DNA of 64,000 bases from SZUA-37 sp964472525 (GTDB lineage: Bacteria > Pseudomonadota > Gammaproteobacteria > UBA6429 > Thiohalophilaceae), in assembly GCA_964472525.1 (NCBI GenBank), contig CAYYLL010000005.1, forward strand, positions 1 through 64,000. Reading direction: 5' to 3'. Both the position numbers and the translations under genes were made by a program. The notes beneath the pieces were generated by a model. The model was not told where the DNA came from. It was given only the letters and a program-made list of their open reading frames with translations, and did no database searches. Positions 9,910 to 20,447 of this stretch are shown piece after piece (position 1 is the first letter of the stretch; each line of letters starts with the position of its first letter).

Positions 9910-11037
9910 TTATAACAAACGTCTTGCAAGCCAACCGATAAGCTCCGCAATATGTTCACTCCATGGACGTTTTGCCCATTGACGTGAACAAATTTCTTCG
10001 CTCTGTTCTAGATCAATTTTAAACTGTTCATCCAACTGCTGACAAAAGGATGGCGTCCATGTAACCATATTTATTTCATAATTCACAAACAGGCTACGAT
10101 AATCAAAATTAGCCGTACCAACGATAGCCCATGAACCATCTACAACGGCTGTTTTAGCATGGAGCATCCGTGGTAAATATTCATAAACGCGCACACCAGC
10201 GTTTAATAATTTGGCATAGGCTGCGCGCGATGCCCATTGCACTAAGCGGTGATTGTTTTTGCGTGGCACTAACAAGCGCACGTCAATGCCGCGTTTTGCT
10301 GCTGCCTGCAAATGTTTCTGGGTGTGGCGATCAGGAACAAAGTAGGGTGTTGTTAAGGCGATTGACCGCTGCGCACTACAGAAACTGTCTTTATATAAAC
10401 ATTTTAGCACTTGTCGGCAATTACGATCGAAATTAGGAACTAAAATACTCACAGCATCTTTTTCAGTGGGCAATGGACGACGTTTCCCTGTCCAAAAGTC
10501 ATCAAAGAGCATCCCAGCTAATTTGGCAATGGTTCCGTTTTGACGAAGATGAGTATCACGCCAACGTGAGAAGCCAACAATATCGCGTGAACTTTCACGG
10601 TGAATATTAAAACCACCAAGGTATAATTTATGATCGTCAATCACTAACAATTTACGATGATTGCGTTGATTGTAACGCCAAGGGGCGCGCCATTGCCAAC
10701 GATGAAAGACACGTATTTCGATCCCACGATTACGCAACCAACTTTTAAATTTACCCGAATGCCAAGAAAAAAATCCCGCCGCATCCAGATGCAGGCGTAC
10801 ATGAACCCCCACCGAAGCGCGTTCAGCAAGCGCTTTTGCAAAACGCCAACCAATTTCATCGCTAGCAAAAATATAACTTTCTAATCGAATACTTGTACGG
10901 GCGGCCGCAATGCTCCGTAACATGGACTCGTAAAGTTCATCACCTTCAAAAAAAAGTTTCAAGTCACCCTGACCGGATGTGGCTTGAGGAATACAGTAGT
11001 TCGAATCACTTGTTTGGGTGAAAGGGGTTGCTAACAT
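9910..11037 (-). CDS. Cardiolipin synthase-like phospholipase D protein
   Basis: Member of the phospholipase D superfamily; most likely a ClsB-type cardiolipin synthase condensing phosphatidylglycerol-type lipids at the inner membrane. Two HKD motifs are present: HRKLLVIDD in the N-terminal half and HAKTAVVDG in the C-terminal half, each followed by a Gly/Asn-Phe element (GGFNI and GTANFDYRS). At 375 residues it lacks N-terminal membrane helices, which matches ClsB rather than ClsA. Neighbours are a conserved hypothetical gene and a small membrane gene on the same strand. A nuclease or other PLD function is less likely. Confidence 0.83.
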   Translation of the reverse strand: MLATPFTQTSDSNYCIPQATSGQGDLKLFFEGDELYESMLRSIAAARTSIRLESYIFASDEIGWRFAKALAERASVGVHVRLHLDAAGFFSWHSGKFKSWLRNRGIEIRVFHRWQWRAPWRYNQRNHRKLLVIDDHKLYLGGFNIHRESSRDIVGFSRWRDTHLRQNGTIAKLAGMLFDDFWTGKRRPLPTEKDAVSILVPNFDRNCRQVLKCLYKDSFCSAQRSIALTTPYFVPDRHTQKHLQAAAKRGIDVRLLVPRKNNHRLVQWASRAAYAKLLNAGVRVYEYLPRMLHAKTAVVDGSWAIVGTANFDYRSLFVNYEINMVTWTPSFCQQLDEQFKIDLEQSEEICSRQWAKRPWSEHIAELIGWLARRLL

Positions 11038-11078
11038 CTTAACTTTTACGCCGTGACGCGCTAATCCTTTTATCGCCG

Positions 11079-11543
11079 TTATGGATGCACCGGTGTTACA
11101 TTGACACCAAAGGTATATACCAGTTCACCACCAAAATAGGCGGCGGCTAACAACACTCCGCTTCCAACTAATGCAACAGCAAAGAAGATCCAACCTCGGG
11201 TTGCCTTAAGTGATATACCGCGCCAACGTGAGAATACTTGCCATGCCGAAAGGGCGATAAGTATCCATAATGTTGTCAGCCCCAATGTTTCGTGTTGTTC
11301 TAGTGGTGCTTTATTAAAGCCCAATTCGATGGCTTTATCCAATGCAATATCGCCAAACGTTGCAGCGGCTATCGCAGCTATCATGGCCAACAATAAGGCG
11401 GCTAAACCTGACGTTGGCAAACAATCTTTCGCCGCCAGATCACCTTTTTTCAATAACACCATAAAATTAATTGCAACGGCTACTAGAAGTAACACGATTG
11501 GAAAATGGACGAGCATAGGGTGTATGTGTGCAATATTTATCAT
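11079..11543 (-). CDS. DUF2231 four-helix membrane protein
   Basis: Small inner-membrane protein of 154 residues with four hydrophobic helices. The N-terminal HIHPMLVHFPIVLL is the hallmark of DUF2231 proteins (conserved His residues in the first helix), with a further conserved His in the EQHETLG loop. A good ribosome site (GGAG) precedes the ATG. Relatives often accompany cytochrome or redox genes and the His pattern suggests heme or metal binding, but that is inference. It is transcribed toward the PLD gene and diverges from the DUF202 gene. Confidence 0.78.
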   Translation of the reverse strand: MINIAHIHPMLVHFPIVLLLVAVAINFMVLLKKGDLAAKDCLPTSGLAALLLAMIAAIAAATFGDIALDKAIELGFNKAPLEQHETLGLTTLWILIALSAWQVFSRWRGISLKATRGWIFFAVALVGSGVLLAAAYFGGELVYTFGVNVTPVHP

Positions 11544-11695
11544 TAGTTTTCTCCTGTCGTGGTTAATTTTAGCTTTTTATTCGCAATCTGTTTTATACTT
11601 CTATTAAACAGATCAACAACATTGTTCGGGCTTGGTTATGAATACCTTAGCAGATCCATACCCATTAATGTCTAATATTATCAGGATAAAAACAA

Positions 11696-12058
11696 GTGAG
11701 TCATCAACCCAACACCAATACGCTAGCACTGGATCGCACAGCACTTGCTAACGAAAGGACGTATGCAGCATGGATACGTACCGGACTTACGGCACTAGTG
11801 GCCGGTCTCGGTATCGCCAGATTCCTGTCAGGCAGTATGCCTCTTTGGAGTACCCAGACGATTGCAGCGATACTTATCATTTTTAGTGGTATTGCTTTCT
11901 TTTTGGCTGCATGGCGTTACGAACATCTGCATGTAGGAATGGCGCATCTTGATGTTAAAATGATTCCCGTTGCCATGGTCAAACTTTCAAGCTTTGTGCT
12001 GATGGGATGTTCGCTGATTGCATTGATTGGCTTATGGTATATAACAGCACCGTTATAA
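11696..12058 (+). CDS. DUF202 (YidH-like) membrane protein
   Basis: Three-helix membrane protein of 120 residues. The N-terminal ALDRTALANERTYAAWIRTG is the family signature of DUF202/YidH proteins. The start is a GTG at 11696 with AGGA eight bases upstream. Function is unknown; the DUF202 fold is found alone or fused to transporters. Its 3' end overlaps the decayed C-terminus of the permease pseudogene on the opposite strand. Confidence 0.8.
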   Translation: MSHQPNTNTLALDRTALANERTYAAWIRTGLTALVAGLGIARFLSGSMPLWSTQTIAAILIIFSGIAFFLAAWRYEHLHVGMAHLDVKMIPVAMVKLSSFVLMGCSLIALIGLWYITAPL

Positions 12059-12059
12059 A

Positions 12060-12987
12060 ATAATTGGCCGCCGCCGCTAATGTGTCCGCAACGGCGGCAG
12101 AAAACTGTGACATGCTAGCGGCAATAATCAACGGTAAGGGTAATAACCATGAAGCGGTGGCCGTCAGAGTAATCAGGCTGTTGTCACCATAATTCCCTTT
12201 CAAAACGGGAACAATTGGCAAAGCTAAAGCAACAAATAAAATATAAACACTGAGTGAAAAATATTGTGACCAACGTAAAGCACGAATACGGGTAGCCGTA
12301 TCAAACGTTTCGCCAAGGTAGCGGGTTGTTTCAAAACCCTGCACAACAATCAATGTGCCTGCTACAATGGTGGCTATTTCCCAACTGCTACGTTGTGGCA
12401 TTTGCGGTAACTTAAAATGCTATAGCGTTAAAAATTGATTGGCATCATAAACACCAAATAAAACAAGTAATCCAATCAGAATAACAATAGTGACATAAAG
12501 CGCCCAACGTTCCAGTTTTTCCAGTGGTTTCAATTCACCGAATAAACCAATGATTGTAATAATCGCGATGACGATTGAAGTTAATAAACTTTTATTGAAT
12601 GCACTGTCTAATTTAAAACTGACAAGAACAAAAGAAGATAAAATGTGAATATATAACGAGACCGAAATCACATAGGCCGCAACCAGTGCAAAGTCAGAAA
12701 GCCGTTCAACAAATACGGTAAATTTTTTATTTCCTTTAGCCAAAACAGGTTCAGCACAAGTATATTGTGCCGCACAATTTTGCCAACCAAAAAGGCAACA
12801 AACGCAACGACCATCATTGCCAGTATCGAATAGGGGCCAACGGCACTGGCCAGAATGGGAACGACTACCAGAAAGCCACTAGCAAAAATGGATGCCAGCG
12901 GGGTACTCATTGCAGGAACGATACTGCTTACGATGACTTTTGTATCGATATCGCAACTGCGTTGATCAGGTCGGCAATAGCTGGCAT
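12060..12987 (-). pseudogene. Broken multi-helix permease (several lesions)
   Basis: Hydrophobic coding remnants on the minus strand fall into three frames. An N-terminal piece from the ATG at 12987 (MPAIADLINAVAI) shifts into VIVSSIVPAMSTPLASIF and on to about 12740. A second shift leads to ERLSDFALVAAYVISVSLYI, and an in-frame TAG at 12420-12422 follows FLTL, after which the frame continues with IVVQGFETTRYLGETFD up to about 12060. Joined, they give a protein of about 310 residues with at least eight membrane helices, like an amino-acid/cation permease. At least two frameshifts and one stop make it a pseudogene. The C-terminal end runs into the DUF202 gene, so it may also be truncated. Confidence 0.7.
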
Positions 12988-13241
12988 GGAATAAATCTCA
13001 TCATGATAGTGGAATGACCGACGCGATTTAGCTGCACATGGTGTACACTGCTATCAGCAATAACTGTTAGTGTAATCGTATTATTTTTATTTCTGCTTGA
13101 TTGAAGCATACATTCCTATGCCGCTTCATGTCTAGGTTCAACTGGTTAAACTTAAGTCGAACCCAGTAACAGGCATATACTATTTTTGGGTAGCTTGTTG
13201 TTTTTGTACAAAGTTGCCATTAAAATATAGATGGAGTTGGT

Positions 13242-14837
13242 ATGCGTTATTTCCCATTTATCTTTGTTATTACTATAACATTGTTAGTGCCTGTATTAGG
13301 TTTTATCGGACACAGTGGCTGGTATTGGTTGTTATTAATTCTATTGCCCTTGAGCGTTATGGGAATATGGGATCTTATTCAAACACGGCATAATTTGTTA
13401 AGAAATTATCCCTTGTTAGCTCACTTACGTTGGGTGTTCGAGGGTATTCGTCCTGAAATACGTCAGTATTTAGTAGAAAGTGACACCGAAGCCATTCCCT
13501 TTACCCGTGAACAACGCAACCTCGTTTATGAACGTGCTAAAAATACAATGGATGTTCATCCATTTGGTACGGATCTTGATGTCTATGGTGAAAAATACGC
13601 TTGGTTAAACCATTCAATCGCACCGGCGCTCAAACTCGAATCCTGTTTTTGTATTTCAATAGGAGGCCCACAGTGTGAAAAACCCTACAATAGCATGTCG
13701 GTTTATAATATTTCCGCAATGAGCTTTGGTGCATTGAGTGCTAATGCGATTAGGGCGTTGAATAAAGGTGCAAAAATGGGACATTTTGCACATGACACAG
13801 GAGAGGGCAGTATCAGTCGTTATCATCGTGAATATGGTGGCGATCTAATTTGGGAAATCGGAACGGGTTACTTTGGTTGCCGTAAACAGGATGGAAGTTT
13901 TAACCCAGAAATGTTTGCAGAACAAGCGGTTCATGACCAAGTTAAAATGATCGAGATAAAATTATCTCAAGGTGCCAAACCCGGTCACGGTGGTATGTTA
14001 CCGGGTCATAAAGTCAGTGCTGAAATAGCCGATGCTCGACATGTTCCTGCCGGTGTTGATTGTCTTTCGCCATCAGGACACAGTGCCTTTAGTACACCGA
14101 TTGAATTACTAGAATTTATCCAACAACTACGCACACTGTCGGGTGGTAAACCCGTTGGTTTTAAGCTTTGCGTTGGTCACCGTTGGGAATTTCTGGCTAT
14201 TGTTAAAGCGATATTAGAAACAAATATTATTCCCGATTTTATTGTTGTTGATGGCGGAGAAGGGGGAACTGGCGCGGCACCTCAAGAATTTTCTGACCAT
14301 CTGGGTACGCCGCTCCACGAAGGGTTGTTGTTTGTTCATAATGCCTTGTATGGTACACGTTTACGTGACCAGATAAAGATTGGCGCGAGTGGCAAAATTG
14401 TTTCTGCATTTGATATGGTGCGCGCTATGTCGATAGGTGCAGACTGGTGTAATTCAGCGCGCGGGTTTATGTTTGCTTTAGGTTGTGTCCAGTCCAGATC
14501 CTGTCACACCAACCGTTGTCCGGTTGGGGTCTCAACTCAAGATCCACAGCGGCAACGTGCCTTGGTTGTTGAAGATAAAGCAAAACGAGTTTATCAGTTT
14601 CATCATAATACGTTACACGCATTAGCTGAGGTGATTGCCGCAGCAGGACTTGCCCACCCGAGCGAACTCCGTCCTTACCATTTTTATCAGCATTCGAAAC
14701 CATCGGTTGCTATACCCAGTAATATGGTACTCAATTTTCTTGAACCCGGTGAATTACTTGAAGGTACAGAAAACCCACTGTTTAAAATTAATTGGGAACT
14801 TGCTCAGGCAGGTTCTTTTATGCCGAATAAGTCATGA
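13242..14837 (+). CDS. FMN-binding glutamate synthase family protein
   Basis: Stand-alone version of the glutamate synthase FMN/Fe-S domain (GltS/YerD-like), 531 residues. Two N-terminal membrane helices (about residues 3-45) anchor it. The body carries the FMN-barrel features (MSFGALS, GAKPGHGGMLPG, VDGGEGGTGAAP, GASGKI) and the Cys cluster CVQSRSCHTNRCPVG typical of the 3Fe-4S site. It lacks the N-terminal glutaminase domain, so it would not use glutamine in the classical way; the real substrate of these proteins is not settled. GGAG precedes the ATG by 6-9 bases. The cis/trans isomerase gene follows after 55 bases in the same direction. Confidence 0.88.
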   Translation: MRYFPFIFVITITLLVPVLGFIGHSGWYWLLLILLPLSVMGIWDLIQTRHNLLRNYPLLAHLRWVFEGIRPEIRQYLVESDTEAIPFTREQRNLVYERAKNTMDVHPFGTDLDVYGEKYAWLNHSIAPALKLESCFCISIGGPQCEKPYNSMSVYNISAMSFGALSANAIRALNKGAKMGHFAHDTGEGSISRYHREYGGDLIWEIGTGYFGCRKQDGSFNPEMFAEQAVHDQVKMIEIKLSQGAKPGHGGMLPGHKVSAEIADARHVPAGVDCLSPSGHSAFSTPIELLEFIQQLRTLSGGKPVGFKLCVGHRWEFLAIVKAILETNIIPDFIVVDGGEGGTGAAPQEFSDHLGTPLHEGLLFVHNALYGTRLRDQIKIGASGKIVSAFDMVRAMSIGADWCNSARGFMFALGCVQSRSCHTNRCPVGVSTQDPQRQRALVVEDKAKRVYQFHHNTLHALAEVIAAAGLAHPSELRPYHFYQHSKPSVAIPSNMVLNFLEPGELLEGTENPLFKINWELAQAGSFMPNKS

Positions 14838-14892
14838 TAAATAGATTAAAAATATTTTACCTATTCATCCTCTTAACGAGGCTTTTGCTAGT

Positions 14893-17346
14893 ATGCAGTT
14901 AGCGACAATACGGCAAAAAATAGTAAACAATACACGACTAGCGGTAATTTTGGCCATTGCTTTGTTGTTGGTTGCTTTTGGTTATCAAGCCTTTAATCCA
15001 CCGCACACGACCGGTGAAGAAAACAAAGCCATCTTTCAGGAACTAGCATCTTTGCAACTCGATAAGCCGGTAAATTACACCGAGCAAGTTAAACCTGTTT
15101 TAGAGAAACGTTGTGTAGTGTGCCATGGTTGTTACGATGCGCCTTGTCAGTTAAAGTTGTCTTCGAAACAAGGATTGCAGCGCGGGGCCAGTGAAGTACG
15201 TGTTTATAAAGCCCGACGTATTGAAAGTATTCCTCCTTCTCGTTTGTTTATTGATGCAAAAAGTACCAAAGCATGGCGCTCTCGTGGATTTTATCCTGTG
15301 TTGAATGAAGGCAAACAAGATCCACTGAATAATCTAAGCCATTCAGTGTTGTACCGTCTACTGCAACTTAAACAACAACACCCACAACCTCGTGTTAATA
15401 AATTACCCGATAGCTTTACCTTGGGGCTTAATCGTGAACAGACATGCCCAAAGTTGAATTCAGTTGGAAAATTTACAACGGAGCATCCATTGTGGGGCAT
15501 GCCTTATGCCATGCCTAATTTGTCAAAGTCAGAATACCTAACACTGGTGACATGGCTCGCACAAGGCGCATCAATACCACCATCACCTGCACCATCCGCA
15601 TCCGTGCGTCCACAAATAAAGCAATGGGAATCTTTTTTTAACCAACCGTCTAAGAAACAACAATTAGTTAATCGTTACCTTTATGAACACCTGTTTCATG
15701 CACATATCCATTTTGCAGGCTCACCTGAACGTGAGTTTTACCGCTTAGTTCGTTCCACAACGCCACCGGGTAAAGCTATTAATGAAATAGCAACATTACG
15801 ACCGAATGATGACCCACGCGTTTATCCTTTTTATTACCGTCTGTTGGCCTACCACCCGAGTATTGTGGCCAAGAATCACATCGTTTATGAATTTTCCAAA
15901 CAACGACTACAGCGATTTAATGAACTGTTCTTAGCACCTGACTACAAGGTAACTCAATTACCATCGTACAAGCCTGACCTTGCTTCTAATCCTTTTAAAG
16001 TTTTTGCCGCAATACCTGCCGTATCACGTTATCGTTTTATGTTGGATGACGCACATTTTTTTATCGAAGGTTTTATCAAGGGTCCTGTTTGTCGAGGACA
16101 GTTGGCATTGAATGTGATCGAAGATCAGTTCTGGGTAGTTTTCTTTAATCCTGACAAACCCATTATCACCAACAATAGCCACTTTATAGAAAAAATGGCT
16201 CCTGAACTGCAACTACCTGCCGATTTTGATAATAATTTAGATTTGCTACGCATCTGGACAGATTACTGGAAAGGACAACGCCGCTATATGACAAGCAAAC
16301 AAGCCTGGTTTAAAAAAATGGGAACCCATACACTGGCTCACGCCATGGATTATATCTGGGACGGGGACGGTAATAACCCGAATGCGGCATTAACCGTGTT
16401 CCGGCATTTTGGCAGTGGCTCAGTTACTTACGGACTGGTCGGCAGCAATCCCGAAACAACATGGGTGATTGATTTTCCATTACTCGAACGTATTCATTAT
16501 TTATTAGTCGCGAATTTTAATATCTATGGCAACATCGGCCACCGAATGAGTACTCGAATCTACATGGATTTTTTACGAATGGAAGGTGAAGATTCTTTTC
16601 TCGCTTTTTTACCGGTTAACCGACGCAAAGAAATACGAGACAAATGGTATATCGGGCAACGACGCAGTATTGAAAAATTATTTGCGGCTCCTCAAGCATG
16701 GTTAAGTACCGATTCTATTACTGGCTACAAAACAGCCGATCCACAAAAGGAACTTTATCAACACATCAAAGCGCGGCTTAAGCATATTGCACAACATGAG
16801 GATGACATGAACCATTGTGGTCGTGTTGGCTGTCAAAACTTATCGTCAGCAAAAACAAAAGCAAAGCAAGCCGCTATAAAACGAGTAGACAACGCCATGA
16901 CTAAAATTGCACAACTGCAAGGTGAGCAATTACATGCTTTTCCTGATGTTGCTTTTGTTCGTGTAAAAGCAGACAAACCAGAAAATAATTTAGTTTATAG
17001 TTTGATACGGAATAAAGCGTATAAAAATGTTACCTCCTTTCTAGCCGATGAACGCGAACGTGATCGTGCCGATATTGATCGAGACACCATGACTGTTGTA
17101 AGGTGGTTAGAAGGTTCTTATCCTAATTTCTTTTTTAGCGTGGCCTTGTCCGATATTGAAGAATTTTCCAAACGCTGTTCATTAATCCGCACAGACAAAG
17201 ATTATGAAAAATTTATTGACCTGTATGGTGTTAGGCGAACCAACCCGTTATTCTGGGAACTGGCTGACTGGTTTCAAAATGATTATAAACAAAAGAAACC
17301 AATTTTATCTGGATTGTTTGATTTAAACCGTTATCAGAACCGTTGA
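14893..17346 (+). CDS. cti: Fatty acid cis/trans isomerase
   Basis: Periplasmic heme enzyme that converts cis-unsaturated acyl chains of membrane lipids to trans, giving quick membrane rigidification under solvent, heat or metal stress. The 817-residue protein has an N-terminal signal anchor (about residues 18-35) and a single c-type heme motif CVVCH close after it, then the long Cti-specific body (for example HVLFHAHIHFAGSPEREFY-like segment and the FIEGFIKGPVCRGQ region). It is the usual length for Cti. It lies between a glutamate synthase-like gene and a metal ATPase, all co-directional with short gaps. Confidence 0.92.
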   Translation: MQLATIRQKIVNNTRLAVILAIALLLVAFGYQAFNPPHTTGEENKAIFQELASLQLDKPVNYTEQVKPVLEKRCVVCHGCYDAPCQLKLSSKQGLQRGASEVRVYKARRIESIPPSRLFIDAKSTKAWRSRGFYPVLNEGKQDPLNNLSHSVLYRLLQLKQQHPQPRVNKLPDSFTLGLNREQTCPKLNSVGKFTTEHPLWGMPYAMPNLSKSEYLTLVTWLAQGASIPPSPAPSASVRPQIKQWESFFNQPSKKQQLVNRYLYEHLFHAHIHFAGSPEREFYRLVRSTTPPGKAINEIATLRPNDDPRVYPFYYRLLAYHPSIVAKNHIVYEFSKQRLQRFNELFLAPDYKVTQLPSYKPDLASNPFKVFAAIPAVSRYRFMLDDAHFFIEGFIKGPVCRGQLALNVIEDQFWVVFFNPDKPIITNNSHFIEKMAPELQLPADFDNNLDLLRIWTDYWKGQRRYMTSKQAWFKKMGTHTLAHAMDYIWDGDGNNPNAALTVFRHFGSGSVTYGLVGSNPETTWVIDFPLLERIHYLLVANFNIYGNIGHRMSTRIYMDFLRMEGEDSFLAFLPVNRRKEIRDKWYIGQRRSIEKLFAAPQAWLSTDSITGYKTADPQKELYQHIKARLKHIAQHEDDMNHCGRVGCQNLSSAKTKAKQAAIKRVDNAMTKIAQLQGEQLHAFPDVAFVRVKADKPENNLVYSLIRNKAYKNVTSFLADERERDRADIDRDTMTVVRWLEGSYPNFFFSVALSDIEEFSKRCSLIRTDKDYEKFIDLYGVRRTNPLFWELADWFQNDYKQKKPILSGLFDLNRYQNR

Positions 17347-17373
17347 GAACAATAACCGACTTAAGAAATAACT

Positions 17374-19707
17374 ATGACCAATAAATTAACCCTTGATTTA
17401 AACCTGATCTTACCCGACATTCCCGATGAACAGGACGCCTGTATTTCACGCCTAACAAAACTGCTTGAATCTAAAGGCCTAGACAAAGTACATATTATCC
17501 ACGAAGACGATACAGCGCGTTTATGTTTACATTATGATCCCGAACAATTTACCGTTAGGCAATTACGTGGTTTGACCGAGGTAGCCGGTGGTGAGATTGA
17601 TCACCGATACCATCATGAAAGTTTGCGTATACAAGGGATGGATTGCCCGGTTTGTGCAACGGTTATCGAACATGCACTGGGGCGTATGAACGGTGTATTG
17701 GAAGCCGTTGTCAGTTATCAGGCCGAACGATTGCGCTTGGAATATGACAGCCAACAAGTGACGCACCAGGAAATTGTCGAGCGATTGGATGCTTTGGGCT
17801 ATAGCATTGTTAAACATGGTGAACATACTCATGCACATGGGAAGGATAATCTTGAAATAATTTTCAGCCTAACCTCTGGTGTCATGTTAATAATGGGCTG
17901 GTTACTCGGTTTTAGTTCGCTACCTGATATTATCCCTTTGCTTTTATTTGGCATTGCATATATTGCCGGTGGCTTTTTTACCGTAGTCGATGCCTGGCGA
18001 GGCTTACGTAATGGCAGTTTCGACATCGACACGCTGATGATTGTTGCTGCAGTGGGTGCAGCGATACTCGGTGCATGGGCTGAAGGTGCATTGTTGTTAT
18101 TCCTTTTCAGTTTTGGTCATGCGCTCGAACACCGTGCGATGGAGAAAGCTCGCAACGCTATCGAAGCGTTGGCTGATCTCGCACCCAAAACTGCATTGGT
18201 ACTACGTGAGGGTAAAGAAATTGAAGTACCGGTTGAATCCTTAACGCGTGGCGTGCAAGTCATTGTTAAACCGGGGCAGCGTATTCCCGCAGACGGCATG
18301 GTACATTCTGGTTTATCTGCAGTGGATCAGTCTCCCGTTACCGGTGAGTCGATGCCAGTGGACAAACAACCCGGTGACCGCCTTTTTACCGGTACGATTA
18401 ACGGCGAAGGGGTATTGGTTATTGAAGTGACCAAACTTGCCAGTGAAAGCACTCTGGCGCGAATGGTTGAACTAGTAGAAGAGGCTGAAACCCAACGTTC
18501 AGCAACGCAGCAGTTTACGCGACGTTTTGAAAAAATATTTGTACCGCTAGTGCTAATCGGTGTTGTACTGATGGTGGCGCTTCCTCCTTTATTTGGCTTT
18601 CCTTTTGATGAATCCTTTTACCGTGCAATGGCCATGTTGGTTGCCGCTTCGCCTTGCGCACTGGCCATTGGCACACCGGCAGCCGTTTTGTCGGGTGTCG
18701 CGCGTGCGGCGCGTGCCGGGGTATTAATCAAAGGGGGAATGCACTTGGAAAACCTCGGTCAGATTAATGCCATCGCGTTTGACAAAACCGGCACCATTAC
18801 GCGCGGCAAACCAGAAGTAACCGATGTGGTCGTAATTAACGGCGATGAGAATGAATTACTGGCAACCGCAGCGGCAGTCGAAAATCGCAGTGGTCATCCA
18901 CTTGCACAAGCGGTGGTGGCAATCGCAAAAGCACGTGGCTTAAACTGGCAACAGGCCGGAGAGTTGGTTGCCTTTACCGGTAAAGGAATACGTGCAAAAC
19001 TCGAAGGGCAAACCATTAGTATTGGTAACCTTAAGTTGTTCTCTGAAAATATCGTACCAGCAGAAGTACAAACAGAAGTAACGCGCTTAGAAGACGAAGG
19101 TAAAACCACGATGGTGGTACAGAGCGGTGAACGCTTTTTAGGTGTGTTGGCACTTTCTGATACACCGCGCGATAAGGCTGCATCTATGTTGCGCCAACTA
19201 CATCAACTCGGTGTCAATAAAACCATTATGTTAACAGGCGATAATGTACGCGTTGCTCGGGCCATTGGTGATATGGTCGGATTAGATGAAGTGCAAGCCG
19301 ATCTAATGCCAGAAGACAAAGTAACCGCCGTTGCAAACTTATTAAAACAACATGGTCGGGTGGCAATGATCGGCGATGGTGTTAACGATGCACCGGCAAT
19401 GGCGCGAGCAACTGTGGGCATTGCCATGGGTGGTGCCGGTACCGATGTAGCATTGGAAACAGCCGATGTTGTGTTGATGGCCGATGACCTCGATAAACTT
19501 CCTTTTGCAGTTGGTTTATCGCGTGCATCACGACGTATTATTCGACAAAATTTATGGATATCACTTGGCGTTATTAGCTTACTGGTTCCGGCCACTCTTT
19601 TAGGCTTTGCAGGTATTGGCCCTGCTGTTATATTTCACGAAGGCTCAACCTTGGTCGTGGTGCTGAATGCACTTCGATTGTTGCACCATCGGGAGATTAA
19701 AGTTTAG
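17374..19707 (+). CDS. P1B-type heavy-metal ATPase (P1B-4-like, SPC motif)
   Basis: Metal-exporting P-type ATPase, 777 residues. Order: an N-terminal HMA-like fold, a metal-binding HMA domain with GMDCPVCA (about residues 89-96), membrane helices, the actuator (PVTGESMPVD), the membrane metal site SPCALAIGTP, the phosphorylation site DKTGTITRGKP, and the hinge GDGVNDAPA. The last helix carries HEGSTLVVVLNALRLL. The SPC motif with HEGST is the P1B-4 pattern, so Co/Zn/Cd/Fe export is more likely than Cu or the classic CPC Zn/Cd ATPases. It starts 27 bases after cti and its last codons overlap the convergent fpr gene by 4 bases. Confidence 0.9.
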   Translation: MTNKLTLDLNLILPDIPDEQDACISRLTKLLESKGLDKVHIIHEDDTARLCLHYDPEQFTVRQLRGLTEVAGGEIDHRYHHESLRIQGMDCPVCATVIEHALGRMNGVLEAVVSYQAERLRLEYDSQQVTHQEIVERLDALGYSIVKHGEHTHAHGKDNLEIIFSLTSGVMLIMGWLLGFSSLPDIIPLLLFGIAYIAGGFFTVVDAWRGLRNGSFDIDTLMIVAAVGAAILGAWAEGALLLFLFSFGHALEHRAMEKARNAIEALADLAPKTALVLREGKEIEVPVESLTRGVQVIVKPGQRIPADGMVHSGLSAVDQSPVTGESMPVDKQPGDRLFTGTINGEGVLVIEVTKLASESTLARMVELVEEAETQRSATQQFTRRFEKIFVPLVLIGVVLMVALPPLFGFPFDESFYRAMAMLVAASPCALAIGTPAAVLSGVARAARAGVLIKGGMHLENLGQINAIAFDKTGTITRGKPEVTDVVVINGDENELLATAAAVENRSGHPLAQAVVAIAKARGLNWQQAGELVAFTGKGIRAKLEGQTISIGNLKLFSENIVPAEVQTEVTRLEDEGKTTMVVQSGERFLGVLALSDTPRDKAASMLRQLHQLGVNKTIMLTGDNVRVARAIGDMVGLDEVQADLMPEDKVTAVANLLKQHGRVAMIGDGVNDAPAMARATVGIAMGGAGTDVALETADVVLMADDLDKLPFAVGLSRASRRIIRQNLWISLGVISLLVPATLLGFAGIGPAVIFHEGSTLVVVLNALRLLHHREIKV

Positions 19708-20447
19708 TAGTACTTTTCGGTTGCAATCTGACCCGGTTCACGGTGTGTATGTCGGTGCAGTCCACGCTTTTCAAGCAGAGTCATCACCTCGCTGACCATT
19801 TTGGTATTACCACATAACATAACATGGATTGAATCTGCTGACAGTTTTAAACCGGCGTGTTTTTCAAGTTCACCATTTTCTATGCTAGTGGTAATGCGAG
19901 AATGAGGAATGTCTGCTGTGTGTTCTCTTGTAACAATAGGAATAAAACAAAATTGTGTCGGGTGCTGTGCTTGCAGGCTTTCAAATTCAGCATGATAGGC
20001 TAATTTTTCAAACGTTTTAACTGAATAACATAGCACTATTTTTTTAAAACGTTGCCACGGTTCAACTGTTTTTAGGATGGATATAAAAGGCCCAATACCC
20101 GTTCCGGTTGCAAATAACCATAAATAAGGAACCTCTGGTACTTCAGATAAGGTCAATAAACCATTCGCGCGTTCAGATACCTTAAGGCTATCACCTACAC
20201 ATAGGTTGGAGAGTAGGGGAGTTAATTGCCCATTTTCTACGGCATTAAAGTGAATTTCCAATAAAGGTTCTTGTGGAGGGTTGACCAGTGAATATGGGCG
20301 TGAAAGTACTTTATCGTTAATATCCAGGCCTACTTTGATAAATTGACCCGCTTTAAAGTTGAAAGACGATGTGCTAATTTTAAGAGAGAATAGATCAGTC
20401 GACCATTGGTTATTTGCAACTATTTTTCCTTGTAACCATGCAGTCAT
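19704..20447 (-). CDS. fpr: Ferredoxin-NADP+ reductase
   Basis: FAD enzyme shuttling electrons between NADPH and ferredoxin or flavodoxin. The FAD-binding RPYSLVNPP and the NADP-binding GTGIGPFISIL motifs are visible, and the protein ends in the family-typical aromatic EKYY. At 247 residues it matches the short bacterial FPR class. It is convergent with the metal ATPase, overlapping 4 bases at the stop codons, and shares a divergent upstream region with the next flavoprotein gene. FPR is often oxidative-stress induced, but I saw no clear SoxS-type site. Confidence 0.9.
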   Translation of the reverse strand: MTAWLQGKIVANNQWSTDLFSLKISTSSFNFKAGQFIKVGLDINDKVLSRPYSLVNPPQEPLLEIHFNAVENGQLTPLLSNLCVGDSLKVSERANGLLTLSEVPEVPYLWLFATGTGIGPFISILKTVEPWQRFKKIVLCYSVKTFEKLAYHAEFESLQAQHPTQFCFIPIVTREHTADIPHSRITTSIENGELEKHAGLKLSADSIHVMLCGNTKMVSEVMTLLEKRGLHRHTHREPGQIATEKYY

